Below, one piece after another: positions 14,591-27,062 of a DNA stretch of 64,000 nucleotides (position 1 is its first letter; the number at the start of each line of letters is the position of its first letter). Below the pieces are notes generated by a model that was not told the origin of the DNA, made no database searches, and saw only the letters and a program-made list of their open reading frames with translations. The position numbers were made by a program, and so were the translations under genes. This DNA comes from Numida meleagris (Eukaryota; Chordata; Aves; Galliformes; Numididae): contig NC_034420.1 in the NCBI RefSeq assembly GCF_002078875.1, positions 3,967,814 through 4,031,813 of the forward strand, read 5' to 3'.

Positions 14591-15200
14591 AAGAACATGA
14601 GAAATGCCAGACTGGTCTATGGTGCATTTACCACAGCCCTCCCTTTCAGTAATGCAGGCAGCAGCATGTCTTTCCTTCTATGGAAAGGGCACAAGCCTCA
14701 TCAGCACTTCTCTCCATTTCCCCCACTACCCACCATCATCCATCTAGGGATGCCGATGTCCGCTTATTGCCTTTCATACCCATTTTGGATCTGTGGTCCA
14801 TGGATTTGTCTAATGGCTCTTATACTATCTCACTTTACAATCTTGTGTTAAAAAATTCCCAGAAGCTCATATTTTGGTAAACATATTTATTTTTTTATCT
14901 GTATTAAGCTCACCTTCTAATACCAGAAATTGTTCCTCTTCTGCTGAGGGAACTAGTGAGTAACAAACTCTGCATTTACCAGCTTCATGATTTTGTAAAC
15001 CTCAATCATATCATTCTCATCAGCTTTCTTTTCTCCGACTAAGTCCTATTCTTTATCGTATATTCTTCTAAATATCTTCTTAAACATTTTGCTGCTCCTT
15101 TTCTGTGCCTTTTCTAACCCCACTGTATCCATCCTGAGGCAAGCTAATCACTGTCAGGTATCTTCTAAATACAGTGTTAGGCTTCTCGAAATCCGTTCTT
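14591..15200 (-). mobile_element. Ancient CR1-like LINE 3' part, antisense
   Basis: Three landmarks occur in the order found in the antisense of amniote CR1-type LINEs. At the left end is aagaacatgagaaatgccag followed by actggtctatgg. Near 14986-15010 is catgattttgtaaacctcaa followed by tcatatc. Near 15091-15122 is gctgctccttttctgtgcct followed by tttctaaccccactgt. In this orientation the element's 3' end is on the left. The copy is heavily diverged with no intact reading frame, consistent with an insertion predating modern birds. The right boundary is uncertain. The call rests on remembered consensus features, not an alignment. Confidence 0.5.
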
Positions 15201-16596
15201 AATTTGGATATAGCATTATATTGCAAGTGACAGCAGCGAAGCCTCAAAGCTGAAAACAATACTAACAGCTGATGGTCTCAGATGCAGGTATGTGGCTGAA
15301 GCATTGAGATGTTCCATTTCCACAACACAGCAATCTTAAAAAATTGAGACTACAGAAACACTTATTTTAGTGCTCCCTACTGCAGTACATCACGCCAGGT
15401 ATCCAAAGTCTGGGAAGCGTTGGAAGCTGTTGCAAAGGCAGTGGAGAAAGGAGTGGCTTTTGATGGAGCGTTGTCAGCAAGGATGGGTGGCGATGGTAAT
15501 GTGGTGTTTGGTGCTGATATGTGAAGGTGTCCTGGGCTGACATCTGCCCTCGGTTTAGACTTCCAGATAGATATGCCATGGTGATTCTTCTGAAGTACAG
15601 TGTATAGTGATTCCTAAACCAAAGCCAAACATCCTAGCAAACCTGACTGAATGAATGTGTCTCCTTTGATATTTTTCTCGTCTTGATTGCAATCATTTAT
15701 CAGCTTTCCAGTAGATGAGCTGGCAGAGGGCAACTGCTAATGGGATCTTCAATAGAAAAAGCAGAGATCTCTTGAACTTCTTGTGATTGCACAGATCCCT
15801 TGAGTGCCGTCAGACTTCCAGGTGTCTTTATTCCACCCTGCCGTGACAGTAAATGAAAGGAAAGGACAACCTCTTTGATGTACTTGCCAATTTTACAAAT
15901 AGCTTTTTCGAATCAGTAGAATATAACGATCAGATAAATATGTCTAGGCTTTGAAGAGCCAAATAAAAAGTCAGTTGGCAGCAGTGGAGATTGTCCAAGC
16001 TGGTGAAGTTCAGTTGGAAATAATGTGTATTTTAGGGCAAGTTTTAAGAAGAAACTGATTCAATGCTAGTATCTCAAACAGGATTCAGTGTGTTCTGTAG
16101 ATAAACTCAGCTCCCTGGATAAAAATGGATTTCCCCCTTTTAGTTTTGACAATGTGTAGTAATGAGTATGGTGTACTGTTACATTTTTTAACTGAGCACT
16201 TGGTAAATGAGGGTTGACTATGTGGTCTTGTGCTGACTGTGTGTGGCCTTCTGCTTACCTTTGGCCATGATTCATTCCTTTCAGTGTAACTAACGCTGGG
16301 GATTAAAGTGGGTTACAGTAATGATAAAACCAGCTGTTTCCTTAAAATAATAAAATGAAAGAGTTAACCAGTATCTTGAAACTTAAATGACACCAAGATA
16401 CCCACCAGTCCCATTGGTTAGAAGAGGTGCCCTGCCCAAATTCTCATTTAAGTGATGAACATATCTGGCCATCAGTAGGGAACATATCTGAAGACCACAG
16501 TCCTTGGCGCCGCACATAGGGTAAGGGAGCAAAAGGCATTGATTCAGATAGCATGTGTCTTACTAACCTTTTTTTCTTTTAAATTTTCTCAAATAG

Positions 16597-16694
16597 GGTC
16601 GGGACTGCAGTGTGCCCATTAATTCTTGCATTCAAAATCCATGTCAGAATGGAGGGACCTGCCACCTCACCGAGGCAAATAAAGAAGGATTCAG
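16597..16694 (+). CDS. SLIT3: SLIT3 coding exon B: end of EGF1, first half of EGF2
   Basis: This 98-nt exon enters in phase 0 (GGT CGG GAC TGC) and leaves in phase 2 (TTC AG). GRDC supplies the last cysteine of EGF1, and [16 protein letters not shown] supplies the first three cysteines of EGF2. The last part ([10 protein letters not shown]) is a loop that is also variable in mammalian SLIT3. The acceptor is ctcaaatag after a long T-rich tract. The donor CAG|gtagta departs from consensus at +4 and +5 and is therefore weak. The join to exon C gives AG+C = Ser and continues without a break. Confidence 0.96.
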
Positions 16695-19600
16695 GTAGTA
16701 ACACAAAGTTCATTTAAAACAAGATGATAAAATAGTTCTGTGTCTACTCTACATTAATGAAGTATAATGAGTACTTTGTAAAAGCTGCTGCATGTGACAG
16801 TTCTATCTGCCAGACCAAAAACGTAATCTGGTTTCATTGGTGACATACTGTTTCCTCTGAAACAGATCTCCTTATTTTCTCATAATGGGTTATACTCTAA
16901 GAGCTATTTTGAGCAGTCTGCCTGATCTGTATTGTGTTATCTGTATCCTAATTTTCCTCAGGGCATATCAAACTCGTGCATACTCTTTTTTCTATTTGTA
17001 AAATAAGCATCTGTTGCTTGACAACCAGATGCAAAATGTTTTCATACTGCATCCTGTAGACAAACAGGCTTTAAAGAAACAATTAAAAAACGTAGAGAGA
17101 TTGCTTCCAACATCTTGTTGGGCATAATGCCTGCAAGACAATAGCCTTTACAGCTGGACGTTATGGGTTTCAGTTTTCCCATGTAAGAAGCTTAGATTGG
17201 GAGACTCCAAGAGAAATCCGGAAATTTTTCATGCAGTTAATGGGAGATTTGTGCACCCTCAAGTCCTGTTTTACAGCTATGAAAATACATGTTTTAGGTT
17301 TTGGCTACTAGTTGTCATTGAAGTTGCTAGAGATTGTCTTTTAGAAAACGATTTCTCAAATTTTGATTTATTTCCTCCTCAGTATTTCTACTACTTGCAC
17401 AAAATATGTGTAAAATTACACCACGATGTTGTTTCACTAGAATATACGGACGTCTCATTTCTAAAAGCATGTATGCATTACTCGTGCTGCTGCTGTGTCT
17501 TCTGCGATATGCTGCTTCCTCTCGGTGACAGCTGGAGGGAGACACAGTAATACAAGGTTTATGAAAGGGATAAGCAGGAATCACACCAGTGATTTTTTTC
17601 AGTTCAGTTCCAGTTTGCTTTCAGCTGTAATTATGACTGTTCCAGCTGAGGTTAACTGTTTGTTAACCACGTCAGCAAACCCACCTCTTATCTCAGAAAA
17701 TAGACAGAGCCAGCTGAAAGACTGAGTGACTGAAAGGACTTAAGGACAGCTGGAAATTAATAACACCATCCGGCTCCCCTGCCAAAGGCTCAACACATTT
17801 TATATTTCCAACAAAGTATTGTGGCTTCTTTTTATTCTGTAAATCCCTTGGATGGGAACAAGGCACAGAAGAGCTCTCACCTTGCCCTGTGAGTGGGATC
17901 AAGGCAACCCAGCGCTCTTTGAGCAGAGCAGCACATCCCATGGGTACAGATGCATGCATAGGGTCATGTTGGTGCCCAGTGGTGGGATGAGGAGATTCTG
18001 CAGACCATGGCACGGAAATGATCACCTCTAGATTTCGGGGAGACCACTCTTCTGCTCTGGCAATCTAATATTCTTCTTTTTGATTCAGATGTTAGCAGCC
18101 CCAGCAAGATTTGGAGTAAAACTTCAGATTCAGTTTTGATCAGAGGAATCTGTTGGTCTTTAGTTCAGGTTCCCTTTTGATTACCTTCATGTAACACTGG
18201 TAGGACAATTTTCAGCAGATTGTGCTGTTGCAAGGTTGTGTCATACTATCTGTCACTCGGTACTCATTTTGCAAAACCAATCTGATACTAAAAATGTGTT
18301 AGTAAAGCGTTTGATAGTATCTGTAACACTGGAGCAACAGGCTTCAATTTGTATTTGGTTCAGATTTTTGTCTAGCTTTTTGTTTCGTGCTACAGTAGAA
18401 AGTAAAAGGGATGTTTTGAATGACCCAAAATGAAAGCTACTTCTGATTTTTTCTCATGAAGTTTCCATTTTCAGGGTCTTTGCTTCTGTTCCAGAAAGAT
18501 GTAGTTTTCAAGGTCCTCAGGAAACAGCAGGAGTGGTTGTACTGCTTGACATTTGAGGCTTTGTAGGGAAGATTTCTGCTTTTATAGTTATTTATATAGT
18601 TTCAGTTAGTCTAATAAAAGACCCATAAAACCATATCTTGTCAAAATCTTGCTTCATAAAATTGAATATTCGGCTTATGCGCTGCTGTAGTTCCTCACCA
18701 TGTTTATAATGCACTCAGCCCACTAAGGCATCCTTGGCCTCCTGCTGCTCTGGAGAACAGAGCATGGGGCTTGGGCATGTCTTACAGGAAGTGTGGAGTG
18801 GGGGTGGAACAGTCAGTGAAGGGGGAAAGAAAAGAAGCATTTTGAGATTGGGTGGTTTTTTTTGTTGGGTTTTTTGGTGTTTTTTTGGGGGGTGGGGGAA
18901 ATCTCTTCTCCAGCGGATGGCAGCAGTTGGAGTTACATGCATATAAATTGTGTTCATCAAGATGGGAAAATGTTGCCTTAGATTATAGGCTGTGAGGAAG
19001 TGGATGTCAAAAACATTTTCATGAGAGGCCTCCTTGGATTATTCTGTTGTGTGGCCTGTAAAAGAAATTATATATTCTGTATATTCTCTTCCCTAGGGAA
19101 ATATATTCATACACAAGCTCTGCTGCCAAACTTGTCAAATCTTTACTCTTTTAGAAAGGAAACTTAAGCCAAAACTCCCTGCCTCTGAAATGCCAAGCAG
19201 TTTAACTCTCAAGTTTCTGTAGCTTTAGACAGGAAAATTACCTTTTAAATAATGCAAAGGTGGTGATGTTCACCAGGCAAAGACCGGAAGTTTGTAGTTA
19301 TGACTGAGATTCCAGCCCGGCTCGCCCACTGTGTCCGGTACCTGCAAGGTTCCAGCAGCAGGGGACTGAGTCGCTCCGATTGCTGCAGGAGTGGGTCTTG
19401 CTGGGGCAAGCAAAGGGCACAGGTTCAACTGGAGTTCTTCAGTCTTTCCTGGCACTTTTTATTCTTGCACTTTTTAAAATCTGAAATATTTTCATATTCT
19501 CTTTCATTTTTAAAAAATATTTTTCTTTTAAGATAGGGTCTTCTTCTGCATTAAAGATTAATTAAGTGGCACTGTGTGGCTCGGGGGATTAGAAACATGA

Positions 19601-22600
19601 AGTTCTTCCTCTCTTTACATTGCTCATTCCAATCTAATCTATGTCTGCTGTGACAAAAGGTTGCCGAAAAAAGGTGCTTATTTGAGACCGATGAAACAAG
19701 ATGGTCAGTCAGACATGTCATGCTCATTTAGCATGCCTGAAACTGAGACTTCGATGTAGCTGACAGCTCTGCCTTGGAGTTAGCTGCAGGCAGCCAGCTT
19801 ATCTTTGCTAGCCTATGGTGTTGGGAAACAGTCTCTGCACTATTTTAACTTTTCTCCATAAATATCTCCATTGTCCAGAGCATTTTCTTTAGTGTTTTCC
19901 CAAGTTCCTTCATAAATGTAAAACCCTGGAAGAGATTAACTGCCCAGTGTTAATTCTGCCTAGTTCAGGGAGAAGTGTGCTTCCAGGCTACTCTGTTGGC
20001 ATGTAGATGTAGAAAGCTCCTTTAGCAAGAAACTATAATATTCCTGAAAGAATTTACTATCAGTATTTAAAAGTCCTTTGGCTTTTTTTTAAGAATTATA
20101 CACTGTATGTATGCCTCTTCTAATAAACAGATTCATGGCAGTTTGGAAAAAAAATGAATATAGTGAACTTATGAAGTTGTCAACATACTGCAACTCCAAA
20201 AGTTTACCAACAAAGGGTTGCCATTAATTGATGAGATACATTCCACCTTCATGAGAATAATCACGATGTGGGATTGTATTTATTTATTTGTTTTTAGGAG
20301 AGCACAACACTAAAACAGAATCCCTAAACTGGAAGAAAAGGGAATTGGATCTTTATGAGGTTAGATCACAGTGTCTTAGAAAATGGTTCTTTCTTCCGTG
20401 GCTCCACTGTTTCCAGCATCCAAATGAAAAGCTTTTTCTCAGTGCCTCACTATTTAGTCAGTACACAGTTTTCCTCATTGTCTCTGGAATTAATTTTCTC
20501 TCTCGGTCAGCTGGAACTCGAGTTTGATGACCTCCCAGTCACTCCGCAAACTTCATTTTTCTTCTAAGCTTTTTCTGGGAAAATACATACAAACAGTCCC
20601 AAACTGCAACTCTTTCAACATATGGTTCAATCCAGGTCCCAAATTGTGTGTTTTATCATTTAATTTCAGTCCTCATATTTGGCAGATTTAAATGCAAATC
20701 AAAAGAAAGAATCATACGTAAGCAATAATGTAAGGACTCTCTATAATAGATTGGGACCAGTAGCCAAATGTCATCAATTATGCTGACATCTCCTTCAGTA
20801 TGGAATGTGACCTAATACTAAGCAATTGTATGTTAACAGTTCCATATGCATTATTACTAATGGTAACTATTGAGTTGAATCATTCCTGTGATAGTATTTA
20901 ATAATGTCATTTTTAATTGCAGACATGCATGCTATCCCAGTCCTTTTGTGGAAAGAAAATGGTGTTATATTCACATAAAAATAACCAGCACAAAGCCACT
21001 CTTGTTGCTTTCCTTTAAATGGAGAGAAAAATTTGTGCTCCCAAACCAAGACCTTGGACGCCAAGTTGCAGCCTGGAACATATCTTTATGGCTGAGTTAT
21101 AAGCCCCTGAAAATGGGGTGTTGTAATCAAAAAGGGTGACATGATGAATGTGCCACTGTATTTAATTAGATGTCTTTACCCCCTCCCCTACACTCTTTCT
21201 GCCACAAAAGATGCTGTGCCAGCTCTTCTTTCTTATCTGCCTCCTGTGATCCTCAGCATCATTGCAGGGTCAGCAAGGAGATATTTTATTAGCAATTGTG
21301 AGATAGAGATGAGAAAAGAAAATATTTCTTGGTTTCTTGTGTCCTGAATTATACTCATTTGAGCACTTTGGGTTTGGTTATTCATGGTGAGGAGTTTCTG
21401 ACTCTCATGAATTGTCTACAGAGATCTGAAGGAAGGTAACTGTTGGCATGTGACCTGTGTGCCTGTCCTCTACACCTCTATGAGGTCTTACTGTTGTGGT
21501 TGCTCAAGGCACTTTCCCTACCCTTTTTACTTCCTCTTTGTTTTTCCCTTAGTTTCTGAGGCTGCCCAGAATCTAGCCTCATCCTCAGGAGTCCATGCAC
21601 TCTGCTGGGTGTGTACACACAGCAGGAAGAGAAGCAAATGCAATGCTGAGAACAACCAGCCCAATAATGCTGCAGGTTTCTTTCACAGATTCTGAAGACC
21701 TCCTGTTTGTCCTGGGCATTCCCCAGCTCAACTGTATGAAACTCACATACAGCGGGATAAATGCCCCATGTCCACTGTATCCATTTGAGCTGAAAAAGTA
21801 CCCTGCAGTTGTCTCTGCGCTGGAAACTCTGCTGGTTTCAGGAAGCAGTGGCTGGCAATTAGTGTGACTGCTCTGATGCTTTCCGTTTTTCATCCTCATC
21901 AATCAGCAGTGTTTTACATTTGTTCAGTTCCTTTTCTGCCACCAGAACTCGCATGGGGAAGGAAATGAACAGCCGAGTGAATGTGTAGTTTGGACTGGGA
22001 CTCAAAGCAACCCTTCCGTTCTGCATACATGCTTTCTGTGACTAGTGAACAGCAATACTGACACTTCAAATATCATTGCTGGTTTTCTAGAAGCTACTGA
22101 AATGACTGGAGCACTTAACACATATTTTTAGACCCTCTTTTAGGAAACTGTGGCTGCCATCTCTTCATCACTTACGGTTTAAAATACAAAGGTTCTCTTT
22201 GCAACCGTAACTTTTAGGTCTGGAGAGGAAACTGCGATTGAAAAAAATTAAAGTAATTCTTCAACCACTTAGTTTCTTACATTCCCTCCGGGGACCATAC
22301 ATCACAGTTCTGTGAGATAAAATATTTAGTGCAATTATTCCTCAATAGTGTCCACATCCTCACAGAACCATTACTAGCTCTGCCATTGTTTGTTTGTGTT
22401 TAGCTTTAGTTAAATCATTAGACATTGTCAGTTCTTCTAGAAATAGATGTTGGAGGAGCTGTGGAAGTACTGAAACCTTACTGCACTCATAAAAGCAACC
22501 ATTCCCAAACATTTCTTGTTTGGATAAGTGACAAAGTGGTAACGAGAAGAAAATGTTCATGTCTGTAAATTCAGTTCAAGCTGTTCTCCCTTAAAGAAGG

Positions 22601-23028
22601 AAAACCATCTAAAAGCTGACAAGTTGCCCTATGATTATGCAATCCTCAGTAAGCAAGTATCCACGTACTCACAAAGTCCTTTGCAGAGAAGCCAAGGAAT
22701 TGAATACTGTGATGAGTGTTCGCTCTCCTGCCTTGGAGCCACTTCCTTCAATTCTAGGGTTATCAACAAAGAAAGCAATGGGAAACACAACAAAGGCCAT
22801 ATACTGCTGATGCTTTTATGTCCCATGTAAATAATTACATGACCCCATGAACCCTGAGATTTCATCCTTCACCAAACACATAGGGTTAAAGTGTTATATG
22901 CGTCACAGCAGAAGTGAATTTGGCTCCAGTAACTCTCTTGTATGTATTTTAATTTCATTTTCATTCCCATAACCTCCTGCCCCTTCAGATCCATGCTAAC
23001 TTTTATTAATTTTTGTCTTTCTCCCAAG
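16695..23028 (+). other. SLIT3: SLIT3 intron B-C (6.3 kb)
   Basis: AT-rich intron with no recognised interspersed repeat. A T/G-rich low-complexity tract lies at 18848-18898. A GC-moderate patch lies around 19310-19440. Several pyrimidine-rich stretches precede the acceptor. No open frame resembles a protein family. Confidence 0.9.
18848..18898 (+). repeat. T/G low-complexity tract with G-runs
   Basis: The + strand here consists almost only of T and G, with T-runs alternating with G-runs and ending ttttttggggggtgggggaa. The opposite strand is a C/A run. The terminal gggggg-t-ggggg could support a quadruplex on the + strand, but the other G-tracts are separated by loops longer than usual. Confidence 0.7.
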
Positions 23029-23168
23029 CTGTTCTTGCCTCCTTGGCTATGAGGGGGAGAAGTGTGAAATAAACCCAGATGACTGTGAAGATAATGACTG
23101 TGAGAATAACTCTACGTGTGTGGATGGGATCAACAACTATGTCTGTCTCTGTCCTCCTAATTACACAG
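23029..23168 (+). CDS. SLIT3: SLIT3 coding exon C: second half of EGF2 and calcium-binding EGF3
   Basis: This 140-nt exon enters in phase 2 and leaves in phase 1. It gives [12 protein letters not shown], which closes EGF2, and then [16 protein letters not shown] with [12 protein letters not shown] of EGF3. The latter matches the C-x-[DN]-x4-[FY]-x-C-x-C signature for Asp/Asn beta-hydroxylation in calcium-binding EGF modules, and the preceding DD fits calcium ligation. Potential N-glycosylation sequons are NNS, NST and NYT. Acceptor tttctcccaag and donor CAG|gtaaga are strong. The NYTG/ELC junction with exon D matches SLIT3 and SLIT2. Confidence 0.97.
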
Positions 23169-26100
23169 GTAAGAAAGTTCCACAATTAAAGAACGAGAAT
23201 CCATGGGGAGTCTCTGCAGTCTCTCTGCTGAAGGGGGAGGGTCTAACTGCATGTTTACTTTGTCATAAATGCATAATTAACAAAAAAAAATAGTCCCATT
23301 TCAAAGCTCCCTGTATATCTTACTGATGAATGACTGGAAAGGTGTCAGTTCTACCAATATTACAACACTTCTGCATTCACAAACACAGCCACTCTTCTGA
23401 GTCAAATTACTTATTCTTCATTGTAAAATACGCTTAAAAAACACTAAAATTCTAAGTGTCGGTGAAATGTTTACTGCTTCACACGCATTCACTATATGTA
23501 TTTCAAAAATATTCTCAGTACTGAACTGAGTCTGATACGTATCTGATAGGAATCTTGAAAAATGGCTCCAGTTTAAATTATGGTCGTTTTTTGGGCATGG
23601 CTTTCACCTGAGATCTCAAAGGCATATATTATATAAGTTAAGCCTGATAATTTGCTATTTAATTTCATTATCTCCATTTCACAAGTGGAGAAGCAAAGAC
23701 AAAGAAACTGCAGGTTTAGTTGTATTTTTAAGACCGTGCCCGTGGCAGTTAGCCCAGCTCAGCAGATGTGCAGTCACTCGCTAAGCCCACGGTGACAGAA
23801 GTTGGTAACTGAGTTAGAAATGGAATGACTATTTCCAGTGCCCATGTTGCATTTCAGAGAAGTTTCTTCCTAGCACTTCTGCAAGGGCAGAAACCTTCCT
23901 AACTGCAATCTAAAAATGCTTTTTCTCAAATCATTACTGGAATATACCGTTGACTCATTCAAACTGTTAGCACAACCTTTCTGGCTCAGCATGGAGTGGT
24001 AAGGAAACACCTGCAATAGTTCCTACTTCCATCCTTTGAAATCGGTTTATTACCTTCTAAGCATAGAGAAGTAATGAAGGGCTTCTTGTACACAGGAATA
24101 TATTGCATGTCAAGGGATTTAATGAGGATCAAGCTTGAGTGTCTGAGTGAGGTGGGGTAGGGGAAAGCTTCTAGAATTTCCAAACTTAAAATACTTCTGT
24201 GGCTGATACAAAGGAGGCCCATGTAAATCTTTAGCTGAGAAAAGCCTTACGACTTGAATGTACATTTATTGGAGTTCTAAAATGATTTTTATGCCAAAAA
24301 CTGGAAAACTTCAACTTAGCAGAGTAAAGAGTTTTGCCTACGAGCATGTTGAGCCAATTGTGCTTGCTTGTGCGCTATTTATGTGAGCTATTCTTGGGTG
24401 GTTTCAAACAAAATTCTATACAAGGAGGCAGAGCCTTTATATTTACAAGAGGAAATATATTTTCCAAGCCAAGAAAAGATATATCTAGTAAGGAACTAAA
24501 TCCACTATATATGCAAATGCTATTTCCTTTTCACAGGCTTATTGCAGATTATTTTGGTTATTGCAGAGAAGAAAGGCAGGAAAGAACTAGATTGGGATTT
24601 CTTCTCGAATAACAATCTGGCTACAGGCCAGAGAACTCACATGATACTTAAGAATCAGTTTTGAAATATTTTGAGTCTACTTCCAGCTTATTGTTTTCAC
24701 CTGCATATTGTCTGTGCCTATTTGGGGGAGCTTGTCAAATACTTGTGTGTTGTAACACTGTATACTAGATCCCAGTCTTGCATGTAGTATGCACGCAATT
24801 GTATGTACCACACAGTAATGATTTGCTGTCAGAGTACAGGCAGTAGCTTTGACTGCAGTTGAAACAGACTCAGTGAAGAAGAGCAGGAAATACCTCTGGA
24901 AAAATGTCATATAGATAGTGAAGAAAGGCTGCAAAAATGGGAGGGCAGCTTAAGTTAGAAATCTGAAGAGTTTACAATAGTTCATGTTTCTTAAAAACGG
25001 AAGAGTTTAGTGAACTGTGGTAAAAGTATTGCCTTAACCTGCTTCACCTCCTTTTTGGAGATGGATATTGCATCGAACCTGACCAGTCACCTGGAAGGAC
25101 TCGCTGCAGTGCAGCTGGCTGGGCTGAAATATCCCTCAGAGATACACTTGGCCCTCTCTGAGCAGAAAGGCAGGGAACAGCATAAAGTAGCTGCAAGAAC
25201 TGAAACCGTCAGCCAAACAAATGTTAGATGCATGCCAAGTGAATCTGAGCCATGATTTTGAGGGTTCTCTAAGAGTTGAGTCCAAACACAAGAAATTGAA
25301 CATCATTTGAAGTTGCTTGATTGAATGAACAGCAGCTAAAGAAACTTCATGGAAGCAAACGGGCAGGTCATGAAGAAGCACTTTAAAAGAGCTTGTGTGT
25401 GTGACCTGTAAAGAGAAGGATCTATAAGCATAGGGTTTGACTGAAGTCTCCTATGACATCCAGGGCATCTCTGTGAATATTCTCTTCAAATAAATCATGG
25501 TGTAGTGCAACAGTACCTGAAGGTAGTAAGGTACTATCTTTAAAATGAAAAAAAAATTGGTGCCGACAACTTTAATATTGTGTTTGAACAGACTAAGAAT
25601 GATGAATGCTAACATTTCAGAGAGAACGTGGGTCACTGGGGGAGTCAGGAATACTTATTGTTGTGCTCCTAACTGTGCATTCAGCTCTCTGCCTCCCCCT
25701 TGGGTGCTGACTCTGCTAATCATTCAGTTAGCAAACTGTATGTGTTTCAGAGCTGCCAAGTGTATGGATTTTATCTGTATTTATATGAACAAAGAAAGAA
25801 AGACGGATGATACTTTCAAAGGCAAAAGTAGCTTTTGTGTGAAGTAGTCTGGGGTATAATGAACTTACAATGCCATGTTTTGCCAGCAGGGACAGTGATA
25901 CCCATAGGTAGAGTGAATCCAGTAGGACGGGAAAACGCAGCATCTCTTTTTGTTGTGACCAACTATTCACTAGGAGCAAGCTGAGAGATGAGAAACAGGA
26001 TTAGAAATGATGCATAAAAACCATTGGGAGGTTGAGAATAGGTCTTGAAGATCTCAAGAAAAGTTACGTGGCTTAAGAGAGTCGGCAGAGCAAGATTTTT

Positions 26101-27040
26101 CATACTTTCCAAACGCCTATGTTGAAAATAGAAATTTCTCTGAAAGGTTGACTGGCTGGATTTTGTGGCTTAATAAATCCACATCATACAGTTTTATCCA
26201 AGAGATGTTGATTCTAGGTACAACATAGATTTCTCAGCAGATGCAGTAGTTGGATACAAATTAAGAATCGTCTAAATTACACTGAAGTTCAGACTAGGTG
26301 TTTCTGTTGCGATAATCTGTGTTGTTTTCAGTAGCCTTCAGGCGGTTTACTATAGATGCTCAACTGTTTCAGATTCTCCTTTTCTTGACTGTACGGAGAC
26401 GCAACGTGTATTAGCACTGCCTAGTAGGGAATCTGAATCCCTCATCACTCTCATGTCTTGAGTGCTATAATACTTCTAAGACTGTAATCAGACTACAGTA
26501 AACACTGCAAAAATGAAATAAATGCACGTTGTAATAAGAAGAATGGTGTGAATATCTGGAGGAAGAAGGTCCAGGAGCACGCGTGTGCTATTCTCTAAGA
26601 ACCATTTGCAGTCTCCCCTGATTTGTTTGATTAATGGCTAAATCATAATAGTAAATCTTATGTTCCTAAGTGAAAAACAAATTAAAGATGCATGTGTTGG
26701 AGATGTTGGCTATTGACAGATTGGCAGTATCCATGGTTTGTTTTCTTCCATAACTTAGTAATCTTCTGCTTTATCTTCTGTCTTTTGAGTTTTACTTGTT
26801 ACAGCCTTTTTAGGAAAAAAATATCCCAAATATTGATGCATATATTTTCCTTTCACTGGTTTTAATAATGAAGGCCAGAAATCTTTCTTCAATTAACAGT
26901 TTTTTGCAATGTTTTCCTTTAAAATTCTCTGACAGTTTTTTCCCCACACAAAGTAGGTTGTAGACGACAAACAACTGATTTGGTAAGTGACTGCTGAAGG
27001 AAGGAATTTCCCACACTCCAGCCCCGTTTCACTTTCATTT

Positions 27041-27062
27041 AATAATAATATATATATATATT
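27041..27062. repeat. (AAT)n/(AT)n microsatellite
   Basis: Three AAT units run into six or so AT units. It is a short simple repeat and a possible length polymorphism. No function is suggested. Confidence 0.9.

Larger units (their letters stand above)
1655..16596 (+). other. SLIT3: SLIT3 intron A-B (14.9 kb)
   Basis: Intron with gt...ag ends between phase-0 exons. It contains a short CR1 3' end (1862-1950), an old antisense CR1-like relic (about 14591-15200) and a GC-richer block of unknown origin (about 4302-4633). A smaller GC-rich patch lies at 13380-13480. A G-run occurs near 9594-9602. The rest looks like unique AT-rich intron. Short open frames on both strands, up to 141 codons at 7688-8113 on the minus strand, show no protein family and look like chance. 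Confidence 0.9.
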
